From contig JAHBVJ010000036.1 in NCBI GenBank assembly GCA_019637615.1, forward strand, positions 19,083-83,082: a stretch of 64,000 bases of DNA, given 5' to 3'. The notes under the pieces are model-generated. The model was given only the letters and a program-made list of their open reading frames with translations. It was not told the origin of the DNA and did not search any database. Origin of the DNA: Anaerolineae bacterium. GTDB lineage: Bacteria; Chloroflexota; Anaerolineae; Aggregatilineales; UBA2796. Positions 8,928 to 18,442 of the stretch are shown one piece after another (position 1 is the stretch's first letter; every line of letters begins with the position of its first letter). Position numbers and translations under genes: made by a program.

Positions 8928-10300
8928 CGCTCCTCACGCCTAAAGGCGGGGGCTTCTGAACAACGCATGGTCACAGGCACCTACGTTAGCGTTCACGGAC
9001 ACGTCCTGTCCGGTGGCTCGATAAAGAATATTCAGGGCGGCATTGTGGTCGCGAGCCAGCGATAGTCCACAACCGCAGGTTACCCAGCGTACAGAGAGGG
9101 TTACGTCTTGAAACAAGTTGCCGCAACGAGAACAGGTTTGACTGGTGTAGGCGGGGTTGACCAAGACGAATTGCCGTCCAGCGTTTGCAGCTTTGGCGGT
9201 GAGTCGTTCTCGGAAATAGCCCCAGCCCTGATCCAGAATGCTCTTGCTGAGGTGATGGTTGCGCACCATGTTGGCGATCTGAAGGCCTTCCATGGCAATC
9301 AGATCGTAGCCAGTGATATAGTGATGGACTTCTTTGTTCAGCAGGTCGTGACGTTGGTTCTTGATGCGTTCATGCAGACGTTGCACACGGCGCAGCGCTT
9401 TGCGTCGGTTCTTGCTACCTTGTTTCTTTCGCCGCAAACTGCGTTGCGCGAGTCTCAACTTGCCTTGTGCCTTGCCGTAGTGCTTAGGCGACTCCACGCG
9501 GCGGTTGGTGCTGTCGGTGAGCAAATTCTCGACATTCAAATCGACGCCCACCTGCTGACCAGTAGTGGGCAGTGGCGTGGGGTCAGGCAGTTCGCAGTTG
9601 AAGCACACAAACCATTGACCTGCTGTACGGCAAATCCGCGCCGTCTTGATCGTACCTTCAGTAGGTCGATGCCAACGTACACGCACCCGTCCGATGCCGA
9701 ACACCTTCAGGCGGCGACCATCCACCTTGATGCCCGCGCCGTACTGTTTGAAACCAAAACTATCGAAGTGATGATAGCCCTTGAAACGCGGGTAGCCGGG
9801 CTTGGCACCCGCTTGCACGCGGCGAAAGAATGCCTTGAACGCCTTGTCGATATCGTCACACACCATCTGCATCGTTTGGCTGAAGACTGCTTTCGCTTTG
9901 GGGAACGTCTTGCGATAGCAGATGCCTGTTTTCTCTTGCTCTGCTTTCGAAACAAAACGGTGCTCAAGCTCCCATACCAGCTTACGCTCTTCAAGACACA
10001 TATTGTACCAGTGACGGCACACACTCAGCACTTGCGCCAACAACTTTTCTTGGGCAGCAGTGGGATACAATCGGTACTTGAAGGTCTTATGTTGCATCGC
10101 AGCAGCCAGCGGGTCGTCTCTGTGTGCTTGCCGAACTTGTCGAGGGTGAGGCAGACGTATCCCAGAGATGCCCCTATCATGGTAATCAAAAACGCCCATC
10201 CCGATTCCCTCGACACCCTTAATATACGTGTATTTCCTAGTAAAAGAAAGGACGCCTGATATCCCCACAGCTAAAGCTAGGGGCATTACGGCGTATATGG
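8925..10300 (-). mobile_element. tnpB-only IS200/IS605-type element
   Basis: The tnpB gene is flanked by subterminal hairpins in the same orientation. On the minus strand, the left one (10263-10283) reads CCCCTAG CTTTAG CTGTGGGG and the right one (8932-8953) CCCCCGC CTTTAG GCGTGAGG. Both share a CTTTAG core, as expected for IS200/IS605 ends. No TnpA is present, so the element would be non-autonomous for transposition. The exact boundaries are estimates. The tnpB stop codon lies in the right-end hairpin, where the guide (omega) RNA of such elements normally overlaps the tnpB 3' end. Confidence 0.75.
8940..10097 (-). CDS. tnpB: TnpB RNA-guided nuclease/transposon protein
   Basis: A 385-residue OrfB/TnpB protein. 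An N-terminal helix-turn-helix-like region begins FKYRLYPTAAQEKLL. The RuvC-like nuclease residues are all present: Asp186 in VGVDLNVENLLT, Glu270 in IAMEGLQIANM and Asp350 in ARDHNAALNI. The zinc ribbon has Cys322, Cys325, Cys341 and Cys343. TnpB proteins cut DNA guided by an RNA from the element's right end. The intact catalytic triad suggests an active enzyme. The ATG at 10097 is chosen because the family N-terminus starts there. The open frame continues upstream to 10286 through the left-end hairpin, which is probably not coding. Confidence 0.9.
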   Translation of the reverse strand: MQHKTFKYRLYPTAAQEKLLAQVLSVCRHWYNMCLEERKLVWELEHRFVSKAEQEKTGICYRKTFPKAKAVFSQTMQMVCDDIDKAFKAFFRRVQAGAKPGYPRFKGYHHFDSFGFKQYGAGIKVDGRRLKVFGIGRVRVRWHRPTEGTIKTARICRTAGQWFVCFNCELPDPTPLPTTGQQVGVDLNVENLLTDSTNRRVESPKHYGKAQGKLRLAQRSLRRKKQGSKNRRKALRRVQRLHERIKNQRHDLLNKEVHHYITGYDLIAMEGLQIANMVRNHHLSKSILDQGWGYFRERLTAKAANAGRQFVLVNPAYTSQTCSRCGNLFQDVTLSVRWVTCGCGLSLARDHNAALNILYRATGQDVSVNANVGACDHALFRSPRL

Positions 10301-10312
10301 TAAGTTCCCTGC

Positions 10313-11710
10313 ATGAATGCTATTGACTACGCGAATGCTAATCACGACGTATTCCTCGAACAACTGAAAGAGTATCTCCGCATCCCCAGTATCAGCACGC
10401 TGTCCGAGCGGAAAGATGATGTAAAGCGGGCGGCGGAATGGACTGCCGCGCAGATGCGCAAACTCGGCATGACGCACGTGGAAGTGTTCCCGACGGCTGG
10501 GCACCCGATCGTGTTCGGATCGTGGCTCGGTGCGGCGGGCGCGCCAACCGTGCTGGTGTACGGACACTACGACGTGCAGCCCACCGACCCCGACAACGAG
10601 TGGATCACGCCCGCCTTCGAGCCGACCGTGCGTGACGGCAAGCTGTACGCACGCGGATCGGTGGACGATAAGGGGCAGGTGTTCGTCAACCTGAAGGCGC
10701 TCGAAGCGCTGATGAAGCAGTACGACGGCAAGCTGCCCTTCAACGTCAAGATGATCGTGGAGGGCGAGGAAGAAGTGTCCTCGATCAACCTCGAAGGCTT
10801 CATCAACGACCATCTCGATCTGCTGGCGGCGGACGTGAGCGTGATCTCCGATACGGGCATGTTGTCGCTTGAGCAGCCGAGCATCGTGTACGGGCTGCGC
10901 GGTCTGACCTACATGGAGATCGAGGTGCGGGGGCCGTACAAGGACTTGCATTCCGGTCAGTTCGGCGGCGCGGTACACAACCCCGCGCAGGCTTTGTGCG
11001 AGATCATCGCCGCGCTGCATCGTGCGGATGGCAGCATCGCCGTCAAAGGCTTCTACGACAAGGTGCGGATGCTCTCCGGTGAGGAGCGCAAGGCACTGGC
11101 AGAAGTCTCCAGCGTGGAGGAGCAAGAGGCCAAACTCCGCGAGATCACGCAGGTGCCGATGTCGTGGGGCGAGGGCGAATACACCATCAATGAGCGTACT
11201 GGCGCGCGCCCGACGCTGGAAGTTAACGGCTTGGTCAGCGGCTTCATCGGGGAGGGCGCGAAGACCGTGCTGCCCGCCAAAGCGCTGGCGAAGGTGAGCT
11301 GCCGTCTGGTGCCCGACCAAGACCCCGCCGAGATTTACCAACTGGTCAAGGCGCACGTGGCGTCGATCACGCCGCCGACGGTGACAAGCGAGGTACGCTT
11401 GCTGCACACGGGCGACTCGGCTATCGTGCCGATTGACGCGCCCGCGATGGCAGCGCTGGTGACCGCGATTGAGCAAGGCTTCGGCAAGAAACCCGTATTC
11501 ATGCGCGAAGGCGGCTCGATCCCCATCGTGGCGACGTTCCGTAAGAAACTCGGTACGCCGGTATTGCTGGCGGGCTACGGGTTGCCCGATGATGGCGCAC
11601 ACGGCCCCAACGAGAAGTTCGATCTGCAATGTCTGTACAAAGGCATCAACACCGCGATCGTACTGTACGAGGAATTGAGCCGTATCCCGCTGGCGCAGTT
11701 CAAGGCGTGA
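10313..11710 (+). CDS. M20 family metallopeptidase (dipeptidase)
   Basis: A 465-residue protein with the M20 zinc-ligand series: GHYDVQP (His), RGSVDDKG (bridging Asp), EGEEE (catalytic and ligand Glu), SDTG (Asp) and DDGAHGPNE (final His). A dimerisation-type insert lies between residues about 200 and 330. M20 enzymes of this length cleave dipeptides or N-acylated amino acids in the cytoplasm, and the absence of a signal peptide agrees. The start lies about a dozen bases from the transposon left end, so the insertion may have replaced the native promoter. It is read in the opposite direction to tnpB. Confidence 0.9.
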   Translation: MNAIDYANANHDVFLEQLKEYLRIPSISTLSERKDDVKRAAEWTAAQMRKLGMTHVEVFPTAGHPIVFGSWLGAAGAPTVLVYGHYDVQPTDPDNEWITPAFEPTVRDGKLYARGSVDDKGQVFVNLKALEALMKQYDGKLPFNVKMIVEGEEEVSSINLEGFINDHLDLLAADVSVISDTGMLSLEQPSIVYGLRGLTYMEIEVRGPYKDLHSGQFGGAVHNPAQALCEIIAALHRADGSIAVKGFYDKVRMLSGEERKALAEVSSVEEQEAKLREITQVPMSWGEGEYTINERTGARPTLEVNGLVSGFIGEGAKTVLPAKALAKVSCRLVPDQDPAEIYQLVKAHVASITPPTVTSEVRLLHTGDSAIVPIDAPAMAALVTAIEQGFGKKPVFMREGGSIPIVATFRKKLGTPVLLAGYGLPDDGAHGPNEKFDLQCLYKGINTAIVLYEELSRIPLAQFKA

Positions 11711-11738
11711 GCACTGAGGAAGAAGAAGAGAAATCCTT

Positions 11739-11764
11739 CGTGCTGAGTGCTTAGTCCTTAGTAC
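11739..11764 (+). repeat. Heptamer repeat array (copy 2)
   Basis: Units CGTGCTG, AGTGCTT and AGTCCTT, then AGTA, directly downstream of the M20 gene. Same family as the array at 7154-7190. Confidence 0.8.
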
Positions 11765-11830
11765 AGAAGCGGAGGCACGTACTGAGGGATGCGCCTTTGG
11801 GTGCGTCGCTGGCGTCGTGTGCGGTGTCAG

Positions 11831-11900
11831 GCGGCGGTTGGATACCAGATGATCCCTTGAATGATCCCGTTGGCTGATGCGAACGGGATCATTTGTATCT
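11831..11900 (+). repeat. Hairpin repeat with 10-base loop (copy 1)
   Basis: The 11-bp arms ATGATCCCGTT (11861-11871) and AACGGGATCAT (11882-11892) enclose GGCTGATGCG. The flanks also match copy 2 at 51812-51890 in reverse orientation, including GGCGGCGGTT and CAGATGATCCC. A third hairpin copy lies at 63338-63369. Confidence 0.8.
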
Positions 11901-12005
11901 AAAGCAGATGTTTCTGATCGTGTTCGGATAAAGTTGTATTTTGGGGTTTGTTTCTGCATCGAGATTGTTGACATCACCACCTCGCGTTGACCAGCTTTTC
12001 GTAGA

Positions 12006-12137
12006 TTTGCCTGTTTTGCCTGATATAACAGGCAATTTTCAGGCCGTCTCTATTTTTGTGCTTAATGAGCCTTTGTGGACTAATCGGATCAGGCAAATAT
12101 CAGGGCGTAACAGGCAAAAACAGGCAATTTTATCAGG
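12006..12137. repeat. Cluster of CAGGCA/TGCCTG motifs
   Basis: At least six copies of a CAGGCA core occur in about 130 bp: TTTGCCTGTT and TTGCCTGAT on the minus sense, then TAACAGGCAATTTT, TCAGGCAAAT, TAACAGGCAAAAACAGGCAA and a final TATCAGG. The copies are irregularly spaced. They could be iteron-like binding sites or a decayed repeat; no adjacent gene explains them. Confidence 0.5.
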
Positions 12138-12364
12138 GAGTGAAAGGATGGACTGAGAAGGCAGATGCGCCATCCACCTCAGTGGCAATAAGCGGGACTC
12201 ATCGCCTTTTGAGGATTCTAATCTAGTACGGATATTCTACGATGAATGAGAGTAAATGTCAAGCGGGGTGTTGTACATAAGTTGTAAACGTTGGGTTGGA
12301 AATTGGTAGATGCCGCTCGCCGATGAATCGGACGGGCTGAGATCAAGGTAGGCAGGGGACGGCG

Positions 12365-12481
12365 TGTGTGACGGGAATGGGTCGCGCCGCCCGACGTTGA
12401 AAAGATTCCCGACAATGAATTGTCGGGCTTACCCTACGAAGTCCCTTGCGGGACTCAGGCTTGATGCGAAAGTTCAAGCCT
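12365..12481 (-). repeat. Compound hairpin repeat (copy 1)
   Basis: Three hairpins lie in a row: 12408-12427 (CCCGACAA/TTGTCGGG), 12440-12455 (AGTCCC/GGGACT) and 12457-12481 (AGGCTTGA/TCAAGCCT). Read on the minus strand, GAGTCC..GGGACTTCGT and TTTCAACGTCGGGCGGCG recur at 51199-51260, so this is a dispersed, diverged element. Confidence 0.65.
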
Positions 12482-12496
12482 CAACTAGAAAATGCT

Positions 12497-12955
12497 CTAG
12501 GCGACGGGTTGCAAATCCCAGACGATGCGGCTGACGGGGCTGTAGTAGACTCGATAGCGCTGTCCGGCGGGATGCTGATAGTACACCCGATTGACGAGCG
12601 TCAGTTTACCAAGCTGCGCGAATTCGCCGTAACAACGCCGTCTACCGTTGCCATAGCGCGGTCGCCACGACTTCTCCAGCAGATCGTTCTGGACGGTTGC
12701 CATGCCGGGAAGTAGATCGCGCAGACGCTGCACAGCGGTGAAGCCTGTAACGAGCAGCACCAATCCCAAGAAAGCCAGCAGGGCAAGGTTAGGCGTACCG
12801 AACACGCCCGTCAGGACGGTTACATAGAGGAGCGTCACCACCAAGAAGAAGAGAAACGGCAGACAATCGACCAGCAGGCGAAGGCGCTGCATGAACGTTA
12901 GGGGTGCGGTGGTGGATATATCGCTGGCTGTTGAAGGTATATCTGGATAACCCAT
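12497..12955 (-). CDS. Hypothetical protein with two membrane segments
   Basis: A 152-residue protein not recognised as a named family. Two hydrophobic segments (about residues 31-50 and 57-72) form a hairpin, followed by a soluble C-terminal half ending YRVYYSPVSRIVWDLQPVA. The C-terminal Y-x-VYY-x-P pattern also occurs in the 225-residue protein at 47073-47750 (NVYYLPTLRKIVSLEP), which also has two membrane segments, so the two may be distant relatives. A GAGAGG site precedes the ATG. It lies at the end of a run of four minus-strand genes. Confidence 0.6.
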   Translation of the reverse strand: MGYPDIPSTASDISTTAPLTFMQRLRLLVDCLPFLFFLVVTLLYVTVLTGVFGTPNLALLAFLGLVLLVTGFTAVQRLRDLLPGMATVQNDLLEKSWRPRYGNGRRRCYGEFAQLGKLTLVNRVYYQHPAGQRYRVYYSPVSRIVWDLQPVA

Positions 12956-13017
12956 TTAGAAGTACCTCTCAAAGAGTTTTAAGCATCTTGGCCCTTCCTT
13001 GCCAATATTTTGAAGAA

Positions 13018-13713
13018 TTAGCACAAATTGTAATATTTCAGGCTATCTTCGCGCCGATCTTTGAAGCCATTCCATGTTCTGGCGGGACGGGGAACCATGT
13101 TATTAGAGTCGGAGAAGTATTCAATAAAGGCGAGTTGCAGATCGGGGGTAACGTGTACCAAGTCAGGTACTGGATTGTCTCTCCAATCATTAAACAGTTC
13201 TACACTCGTGGCCCGGATGTTGCCCGCGAACCATATCATCATCATCGCACGATCAGCGTCACCATATGTACAGTAAAAAATGCTGCTGCCTAGCGGAGTT
13301 CCCCATATGTGGATGGCGTCTGCCAGCGTGAATTTCTTCGCTTTATCCCACATCATCGCGGAGATATTGAAGCTAAAGCGAACAGCTTGGGCATCATTGC
13401 CGGGACGACCAAAAAGATGCACGAGCGAGGCATCTACATGCGGCAAAGAGGCAAGCTGCCAAGTTATGTAAGTCTCCTCAGAACGGTTGATGGCGCTGAA
13501 GGAACTGAGATCGGTTTGCAGGATTTTGTAGGCATCATCAACGCTGGTGATTCCGAGCTGGATGCCGTGCCAGCAGGGCTGTGGACAGGTTGGATCGCGC
13601 TGGAAGGCGGCAGCAAAGACGGGATCAGAAGGCGCGGCGGTGGTTCTGATCATGGTGAGCAGCAGAGTGAAGATGGTGAATAGTAATAATATCAGACGAG
13701 TCAAGCGTGCCAT
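13018..13713 (-). CDS. Secreted hypothetical protein with a CPQPCWHGI motif
   Basis: A 231-residue protein with an N-terminal signal segment (hydrophobic stretch after MARLTR). The mature part starts with a Cys-rich CPQPCWHGIQLG motif and SVDDAYKIL, and further on has LADAIHIWGTPLGSS. The last segment resembles GEFVTAWGQPTG in the protein at 24867, with similar strands after it, suggesting a shared small domain. Function unknown. The ATG at 13713 is chosen because GGAG lies upstream; a TTG at 13725 would place that site on the start codon. It is probably anchored or exported. Confidence 0.65.
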   Translation of the reverse strand: MARLTRLILLLFTIFTLLLTMIRTTAAPSDPVFAAAFQRDPTCPQPCWHGIQLGITSVDDAYKILQTDLSSFSAINRSEETYITWQLASLPHVDASLVHLFGRPGNDAQAVRFSFNISAMMWDKAKKFTLADAIHIWGTPLGSSIFYCTYGDADRAMMMIWFAGNIRATSVELFNDWRDNPVPDLVHVTPDLQLAFIEYFSDSNNMVPRPARTWNGFKDRREDSLKYYNLC

Positions 13714-13792
13714 GAGTGAGCACAAGCTCCATGCGAGGCGTCAAGGATGCCAGTGTGTTGAAAAGTCGTGACCGAAAATGTCCGTTGCGGTG

Positions 13793-14287
13793 TCAATCCA
13801 TTTTTAGTCTACGGCGTATCTCTAGCGCTATTTCCTGCATTCTTTCCTCACTGAGGTGTAAATATTTGCCATCTTTGTTCTCCATCGCGGCAAATTGTTG
13901 TTCCCTGAATGGCGTGTCAGGAGGACAAGGGCAAACATGAATATGCAGGTGCGCATTGCGTTCCGGGCTGCCGAGCGAGGCAATGTACATGCGTATCGCT
14001 TGTGTAGTTTCTGACACTGCTTGAGCAATCCGTTGAACGACTTTTTGTAAGTAGACCCACTCGGCTTCAGTTAACTCACTTTCAAAGCGCTCCACATGTT
14101 TTTTGGGGCAAACAATCGTATAGCCCTCCTGTGTTGGGAACTGATTGAGAAACGCAATGATCTGCTCATCCTCATAGATAATATGCGGATTCGCGACGAG
14201 GGGATTTCCTGCCACTATCCGACAAACAAAGCAGTCTGATCTGGCGATTTTGTCATATTCTTCAGGTGGCAAAGATTGATAGCGCAT
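13793..14287 (-). CDS. HIT-like nucleotide-binding protein
   Basis: A 164-residue HIT protein. The histidine triad NAHLHIHVCP spans residues 111-120 (His113, His115, His117), preceded by the typical NQFPTQEGYTIVCPKKHV region. An N-terminal C-F-V-C pair and two conserved Cys around residues 60 and 119 could bind metal. Expected to act on a nucleotide phosphoester or phosphoramidate in the cytoplasm; the substrate is unknown. It is not a close copy of the HIT protein at 2320. It sits between two unknown secreted proteins on the same strand. Confidence 0.85.
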   Translation of the reverse strand: MRYQSLPPEEYDKIARSDCFVCRIVAGNPLVANPHIIYEDEQIIAFLNQFPTQEGYTIVCPKKHVERFESELTEAEWVYLQKVVQRIAQAVSETTQAIRMYIASLGSPERNAHLHIHVCPCPPDTPFREQQFAAMENKDGKYLHLSEERMQEIALEIRRRLKMD

Positions 14288-14506
14288 AAATTTCCGTCTG
14301 GCTTTTCAACAGGTTGGATACATTGTACGAAGTGTCGGATTTGAACGCGTGGAAAGGTGGCGGTTAGTAGGATAGCAGATTCAGATGGATCACTTGGTTG
14401 AGGCTAGGTTGACGGTCACAATAGAAATGAAGCAGTTGGAGGATGACGTGATTTGCCGACCACAATAGGCCAGTTTGGTGCCATCTGGCACCATAGGCCT
14501 TGCTAA

Positions 14507-15829
14507 TTATTGGTTGGTGTGTGTCCAACCAAGAGCGAAGGCGTTATGCGAGGTAATAATAGTGAAAGGATGGACGATGCCCGTCTGCATATCAACGAAT
14601 GTGATGGAGTACGCTGATTGCTGCTTGTCTCTGTAGGCGAGTATTGCCCCATCAGGACTCCATTGGAAATCACCGCCATCCGGTAACGCGCGCTCAATAG
14701 CTAATGTTTCGCCCACGAAACTGCCAATAAATACTTCACCAAGAGGGTCGAAATCATCCCGCGTGAGCAGCCTAAACGCAACCTGCTCGGTAGCCGGATT
14801 CCGCGCCCACTGCTCAACGCGATAATCCAACAAAGGGAAGGCTTGCGGGTTGCCAAGGTGAAATAGCACCGTCTCAGCAACCTGATCCCCTACCTCCGTC
14901 GCCGGAATCACCTTGTCAATCGATGCACCGACCGCGAGCGTGGCGGTGTTCATCCAGACGAATGAATATTTCGCCACATAAAAAGTACTGTCATGATCAT
15001 TTAGCGGTAAATGGCTAAAGCTCGTTACTTGTTGAAATTGTTGGCGGCTGATGTCGAAGACATAGATTTCCCTGAAGGGAAAAATACCGGCATAGTGACA
15101 CTCAACAGTGAATGCTACCTTCACGGCGTCCGGCGACCACACAGGTGAGCAAAGGGCTTCTTCGGGAAACGCGTACGGCAAGAATTTCATCGGCACGCTT
15201 GCCAACTTTTCGAAGCTAGGCACACTATAAAGATCGAGTGCTAAATCACATTGTTCGCTGCATGTACCGCTGACTACCAACAACTGTGCCGAGTTAGGGG
15301 GCCAACTAAACTGGAAGTCATGCACTTGGTCTGAATGTGTCACATTTGTGTCTATGTCGGTCGCCAGTGAAAGTATATGTACGTCAGATGGTGTATTAAT
15401 GGCTTGGCTGGCATTGAACGCAATAAAGGCACTATTGGGCGACCACCTCATCCGATCTGGAAAAGTCATCACTGACTCACCCTGATTACCTTCTACAAAT
15501 TCGGTCTTCGCCAGCACTTTTCCTGATCGGATGTCAATGACCTTGAGAACGGTATTAGCGTTCTCAAACCGACGTGACCAGAGAGCAACTTTTTCTCCAT
15601 CAGGACTAAGGATGACAGCAATTGTGGTTAGGTTAGCGTCTGGTACGCTGTGAAAAATAACGGCAGTCTCTAGTGTTATAGGATCAATCGCAGAAATATT
15701 AATAGAGTCGCCCGGCATACGTTCCGCGAAGGCATAGACATAGGCCGCTACTCCATGCGTTACCTTGGTTGGCGCTACCGACATCACTGACAAGATCAGG
15801 ATAGACACACAGAAAAATAGTTTTTTCAT
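14507..15829 (-). CDS. Secreted TolB-like beta-propeller protein
   Basis: A 440-residue protein starting MKKLFFCVSILILS, a signal peptide. The rest has repeated propeller-type motifs of the PD40/TolB kind: VILSPDGEKVALWS, MRWSPNSAFIAFNA, PVWSPDAVKVAFTV and FQWSPDGAILAYRD. Such repeats form a six- or seven-bladed beta propeller used for binding. No catalytic residues were recognised. The ATG at 15829 lies 10 bases after an AGGA site; a TTG 9 bases upstream is less likely. It heads a possible run of minus-strand genes down to 12497. The role is unknown, probably extracytoplasmic. Confidence 0.75.
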   Translation of the reverse strand: MKKLFFCVSILILSVMSVAPTKVTHGVAAYVYAFAERMPGDSINISAIDPITLETAVIFHSVPDANLTTIAVILSPDGEKVALWSRRFENANTVLKVIDIRSGKVLAKTEFVEGNQGESVMTFPDRMRWSPNSAFIAFNASQAINTPSDVHILSLATDIDTNVTHSDQVHDFQFSWPPNSAQLLVVSGTCSEQCDLALDLYSVPSFEKLASVPMKFLPYAFPEEALCSPVWSPDAVKVAFTVECHYAGIFPFREIYVFDISRQQFQQVTSFSHLPLNDHDSTFYVAKYSFVWMNTATLAVGASIDKVIPATEVGDQVAETVLFHLGNPQAFPLLDYRVEQWARNPATEQVAFRLLTRDDFDPLGEVFIGSFVGETLAIERALPDGGDFQWSPDGAILAYRDKQQSAYSITFVDMQTGIVHPFTIITSHNAFALGWTHTNQ

Positions 15830-15889
15830 GATAGACAAATCCTAATTGCCGTTTAGACGAGATGGCGCAGTTGGCGGAGCTTGGAGGGG

Positions 15890-15922
15890 AAGAGAAAAGG
15901 GCGGAGATGTTTCCCCGCCCCT
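15890..15922 (-). terminator. Rho-independent terminator after fbaB
   Basis: On the minus strand, GGGCGG and CCGCCC pair around the loop GGAAACATCT and are followed by TTTTCTCTT, 15 bases after the fbaB stop. Confidence 0.75.
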
Positions 15923-15936
15923 GAATCGATGCTAGA

Positions 15937-17034
<1,098 letters not shown>

Positions 17035-17196
17035 AGCAAAAATATCCTTTCGATCCTTCAGGATCGCTAAATAGCCACTTAATGAGTAAACGAACTAGTT
17101 TAGTGAAGTATACCCCCTATGCACCGACTAATAAAGCATTAATCCGATCAATGGGAGCTTTATTCGAATTTAAGGTTATTTCCGTCACTATTCCCG

Positions 17197-17202
17197 TATA
17201 AT
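17197..17202 (+). promoter_or_regulatory. -10 box upstream of the cation exchanger leader
   Basis: A perfect TATAAT hexamer. The sequence 17 bp upstream (GGTTAT) is a poor -35. Transcription from about 17209 would give a leader of roughly 195 nt before the ATG at 17406. Confidence 0.5.
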
Positions 17203-17208
17203 CAGGAT

Positions 17209-17405
17209 ACTCACGCAGAGTTGAGAGTATAACTGCGGATTCGACGGATTTTATGCTTAATTACACGGCATGGCACAAACAGAGTAAACGCTGGCGCGGC
17301 AGTCGCTACGCCCCATGATGGGTCGTGCCTGACATCTAGGTTGTTCGCTGCGCAGCCGGACTTTAAATGACAAGTCCGGCTGTTGTTTTATATAAGGAGA
17401 ATATA
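17209..17405 (+). promoter_or_regulatory. Structured 5' leader, possible cation-responsive riboswitch
   Basis: The leader begins with a hairpin pairing CGCAG and GTT with AACTGCG (17214-17237). Near its end it has a perfect 10-bp stem AGCCGGACTT/AAGTCCGGCT (17354-17381) followed by GTTGTTTTAT, which looks like a terminator placed just before the gene. Between them lie AGAGTA and GACATC segments reminiscent of, but not matching, the manganese-sensing yybP-ykoY consensus. The arrangement (long leader, terminator-like hairpin, cation exchanger gene) is typical of riboswitch control. The class is not identified. Confidence 0.4.
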
Positions 17406-18353
17406 ATGCTTCAACACGTAGTATTCGTCACGCTTGGGATGCTCGGATTATTCGTCGGTGGTGAGTGGTTGGTCAAAAGCGCGGCACGTTTGGCGAGTTC
17501 GTTTGGCGTGCCCGCCGTGATGATCGGGATGACGATTGTGGCGTGGGCGACTTCTGCACCGGAATTGGTCGTCAGCCTCGGCGCGGCGAGCAAAGGCGTC
17601 TCGGATATTACCATCGGCAACGCCATCGGTTCCAACATCGTGAACATCGGCTTGGTGTTGGGGCTGATCGGGCTGGTGTTTGGCGTGGGCGTCCATCGCG
17701 ATCTGATCCAGCGCGAAATGCCGATCATGCTGCTGACGACGCTGCTGCTGTTCGTGCTGGCAATGGACGGGACTTTGAGCCAGCTTGACGGCGCGATCAT
17801 GTTTGGCGGGTTCGTGGCCTTCAACATCTACATCGTTCAAATCGCCCAGCGGGAGCGCGCCGCGATCAAGCAAGAATTGGAAGAAGATCATCTGCTTGAG
17901 CCAAAGGCTGACCGCCGCGTCGAGACGGCACGCTTAGTCGGCGGTATCGCGCTGTTGATCGTGGGTGCGAATCTGACGGTAGAAGGGGCGGTGGCGATGG
18001 CACGGCAGATCGGCGTGAGTGAATTGTTCATCGGCCTGACGCTGGTGGCGGTAGGCACCTCGCTGCCTGAAATCGCCGCATCGTTCACCGCCGCGCTGCG
18101 CAGACAGTCCGAGATCGCGGTGGGCAACATCATCGGCTCGAACATCGCTAACGTGCTCGGCATCGTCGGGCTGACGGCGCTCATCCGCCCGATCATGGTC
18201 GCGCCATCAGTACTCACGTTCGAGCTGCCCGCGCTGCTGGGGCTTTCGGCGCTGACGCTGCTGTTCGCGCGCAGTCAGTACATTAATCGGCGTCATGCGT
18301 TCGCGCTGCTATCCGTCTACGCGGTGTTCATCATCGTCTCGTTCGGACGCTGA
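17406..18353 (+). CDS. CaCA family sodium/calcium-type cation exchanger
   Basis: A 315-residue membrane protein with two homologous halves of about five helices each. The alpha-repeat signatures are WATSAPELVVSLGAA with GNAIGSNIVNIG in the first half, and AVGTSLPEIAASFTAA with GNIIGSNIANVLG in the second. This is the YrbG-like branch of the CaCA exchangers, which move Ca2+ or similar divalent ions against Na+ or H+. The ATG at 17406 has an AGGAGA site. The long structured leader upstream suggests regulation by an ion or metabolite. A charged loop around residues 147-180 separates the halves. Confidence 0.92.
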   Translation: MLQHVVFVTLGMLGLFVGGEWLVKSAARLASSFGVPAVMIGMTIVAWATSAPELVVSLGAASKGVSDITIGNAIGSNIVNIGLVLGLIGLVFGVGVHRDLIQREMPIMLLTTLLLFVLAMDGTLSQLDGAIMFGGFVAFNIYIVQIAQRERAAIKQELEEDHLLEPKADRRVETARLVGGIALLIVGANLTVEGAVAMARQIGVSELFIGLTLVAVGTSLPEIAASFTAALRRQSEIAVGNIIGSNIANVLGIVGLTALIRPIMVAPSVLTFELPALLGLSALTLLFARSQYINRRHAFALLSVYAVFIIVSFGR

Positions 18354-18442
18354 CCGACCATAAAAAAAGTGTGAAGAATCTGCGTAAGTCGTGAATCTTG
18401 CCGTAAGATAGCCCTACTGCATTCTCAGGCAAGGCAATCATC

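Larger units (their letters stand above)
11711..12496. other. Gene-free repeat island
   Basis: No coding region is supported in this 786-bp stretch. It holds, in order, a heptamer array (11739-11764), a 10-base-loop hairpin repeat (11861-11892), a cluster of CAGGCA motifs (12006-12137) and three consecutive hairpins (12408-12481). Confidence 0.7.

Noticed and set aside
10098..10286. N-terminal extension of tnpB to 10286
   Set aside because: It reads through the left-end hairpin of the element and lacks any TnpB similarity; the family N-terminus starts at 10097.
11967..11972. TTGACA hexamer in the repeat island as a promoter
   Set aside because: No matching -10 box at 16-18 bp and no gene downstream.
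10286..11980. A 564-residue minus-strand open frame over the M20 peptidase
   Set aside because: It is Arg/His-rich and low in family signals, and it is antisense to a well-supported peptidase. It is a base-composition shadow.
17209..17405. Assignment of the leader to the yybP-ykoY manganese riboswitch
   Set aside because: The hallmark GGGGAGTA segment and the closing stem are not found. Only partial resemblance remains, so it is left as an unassigned leader.
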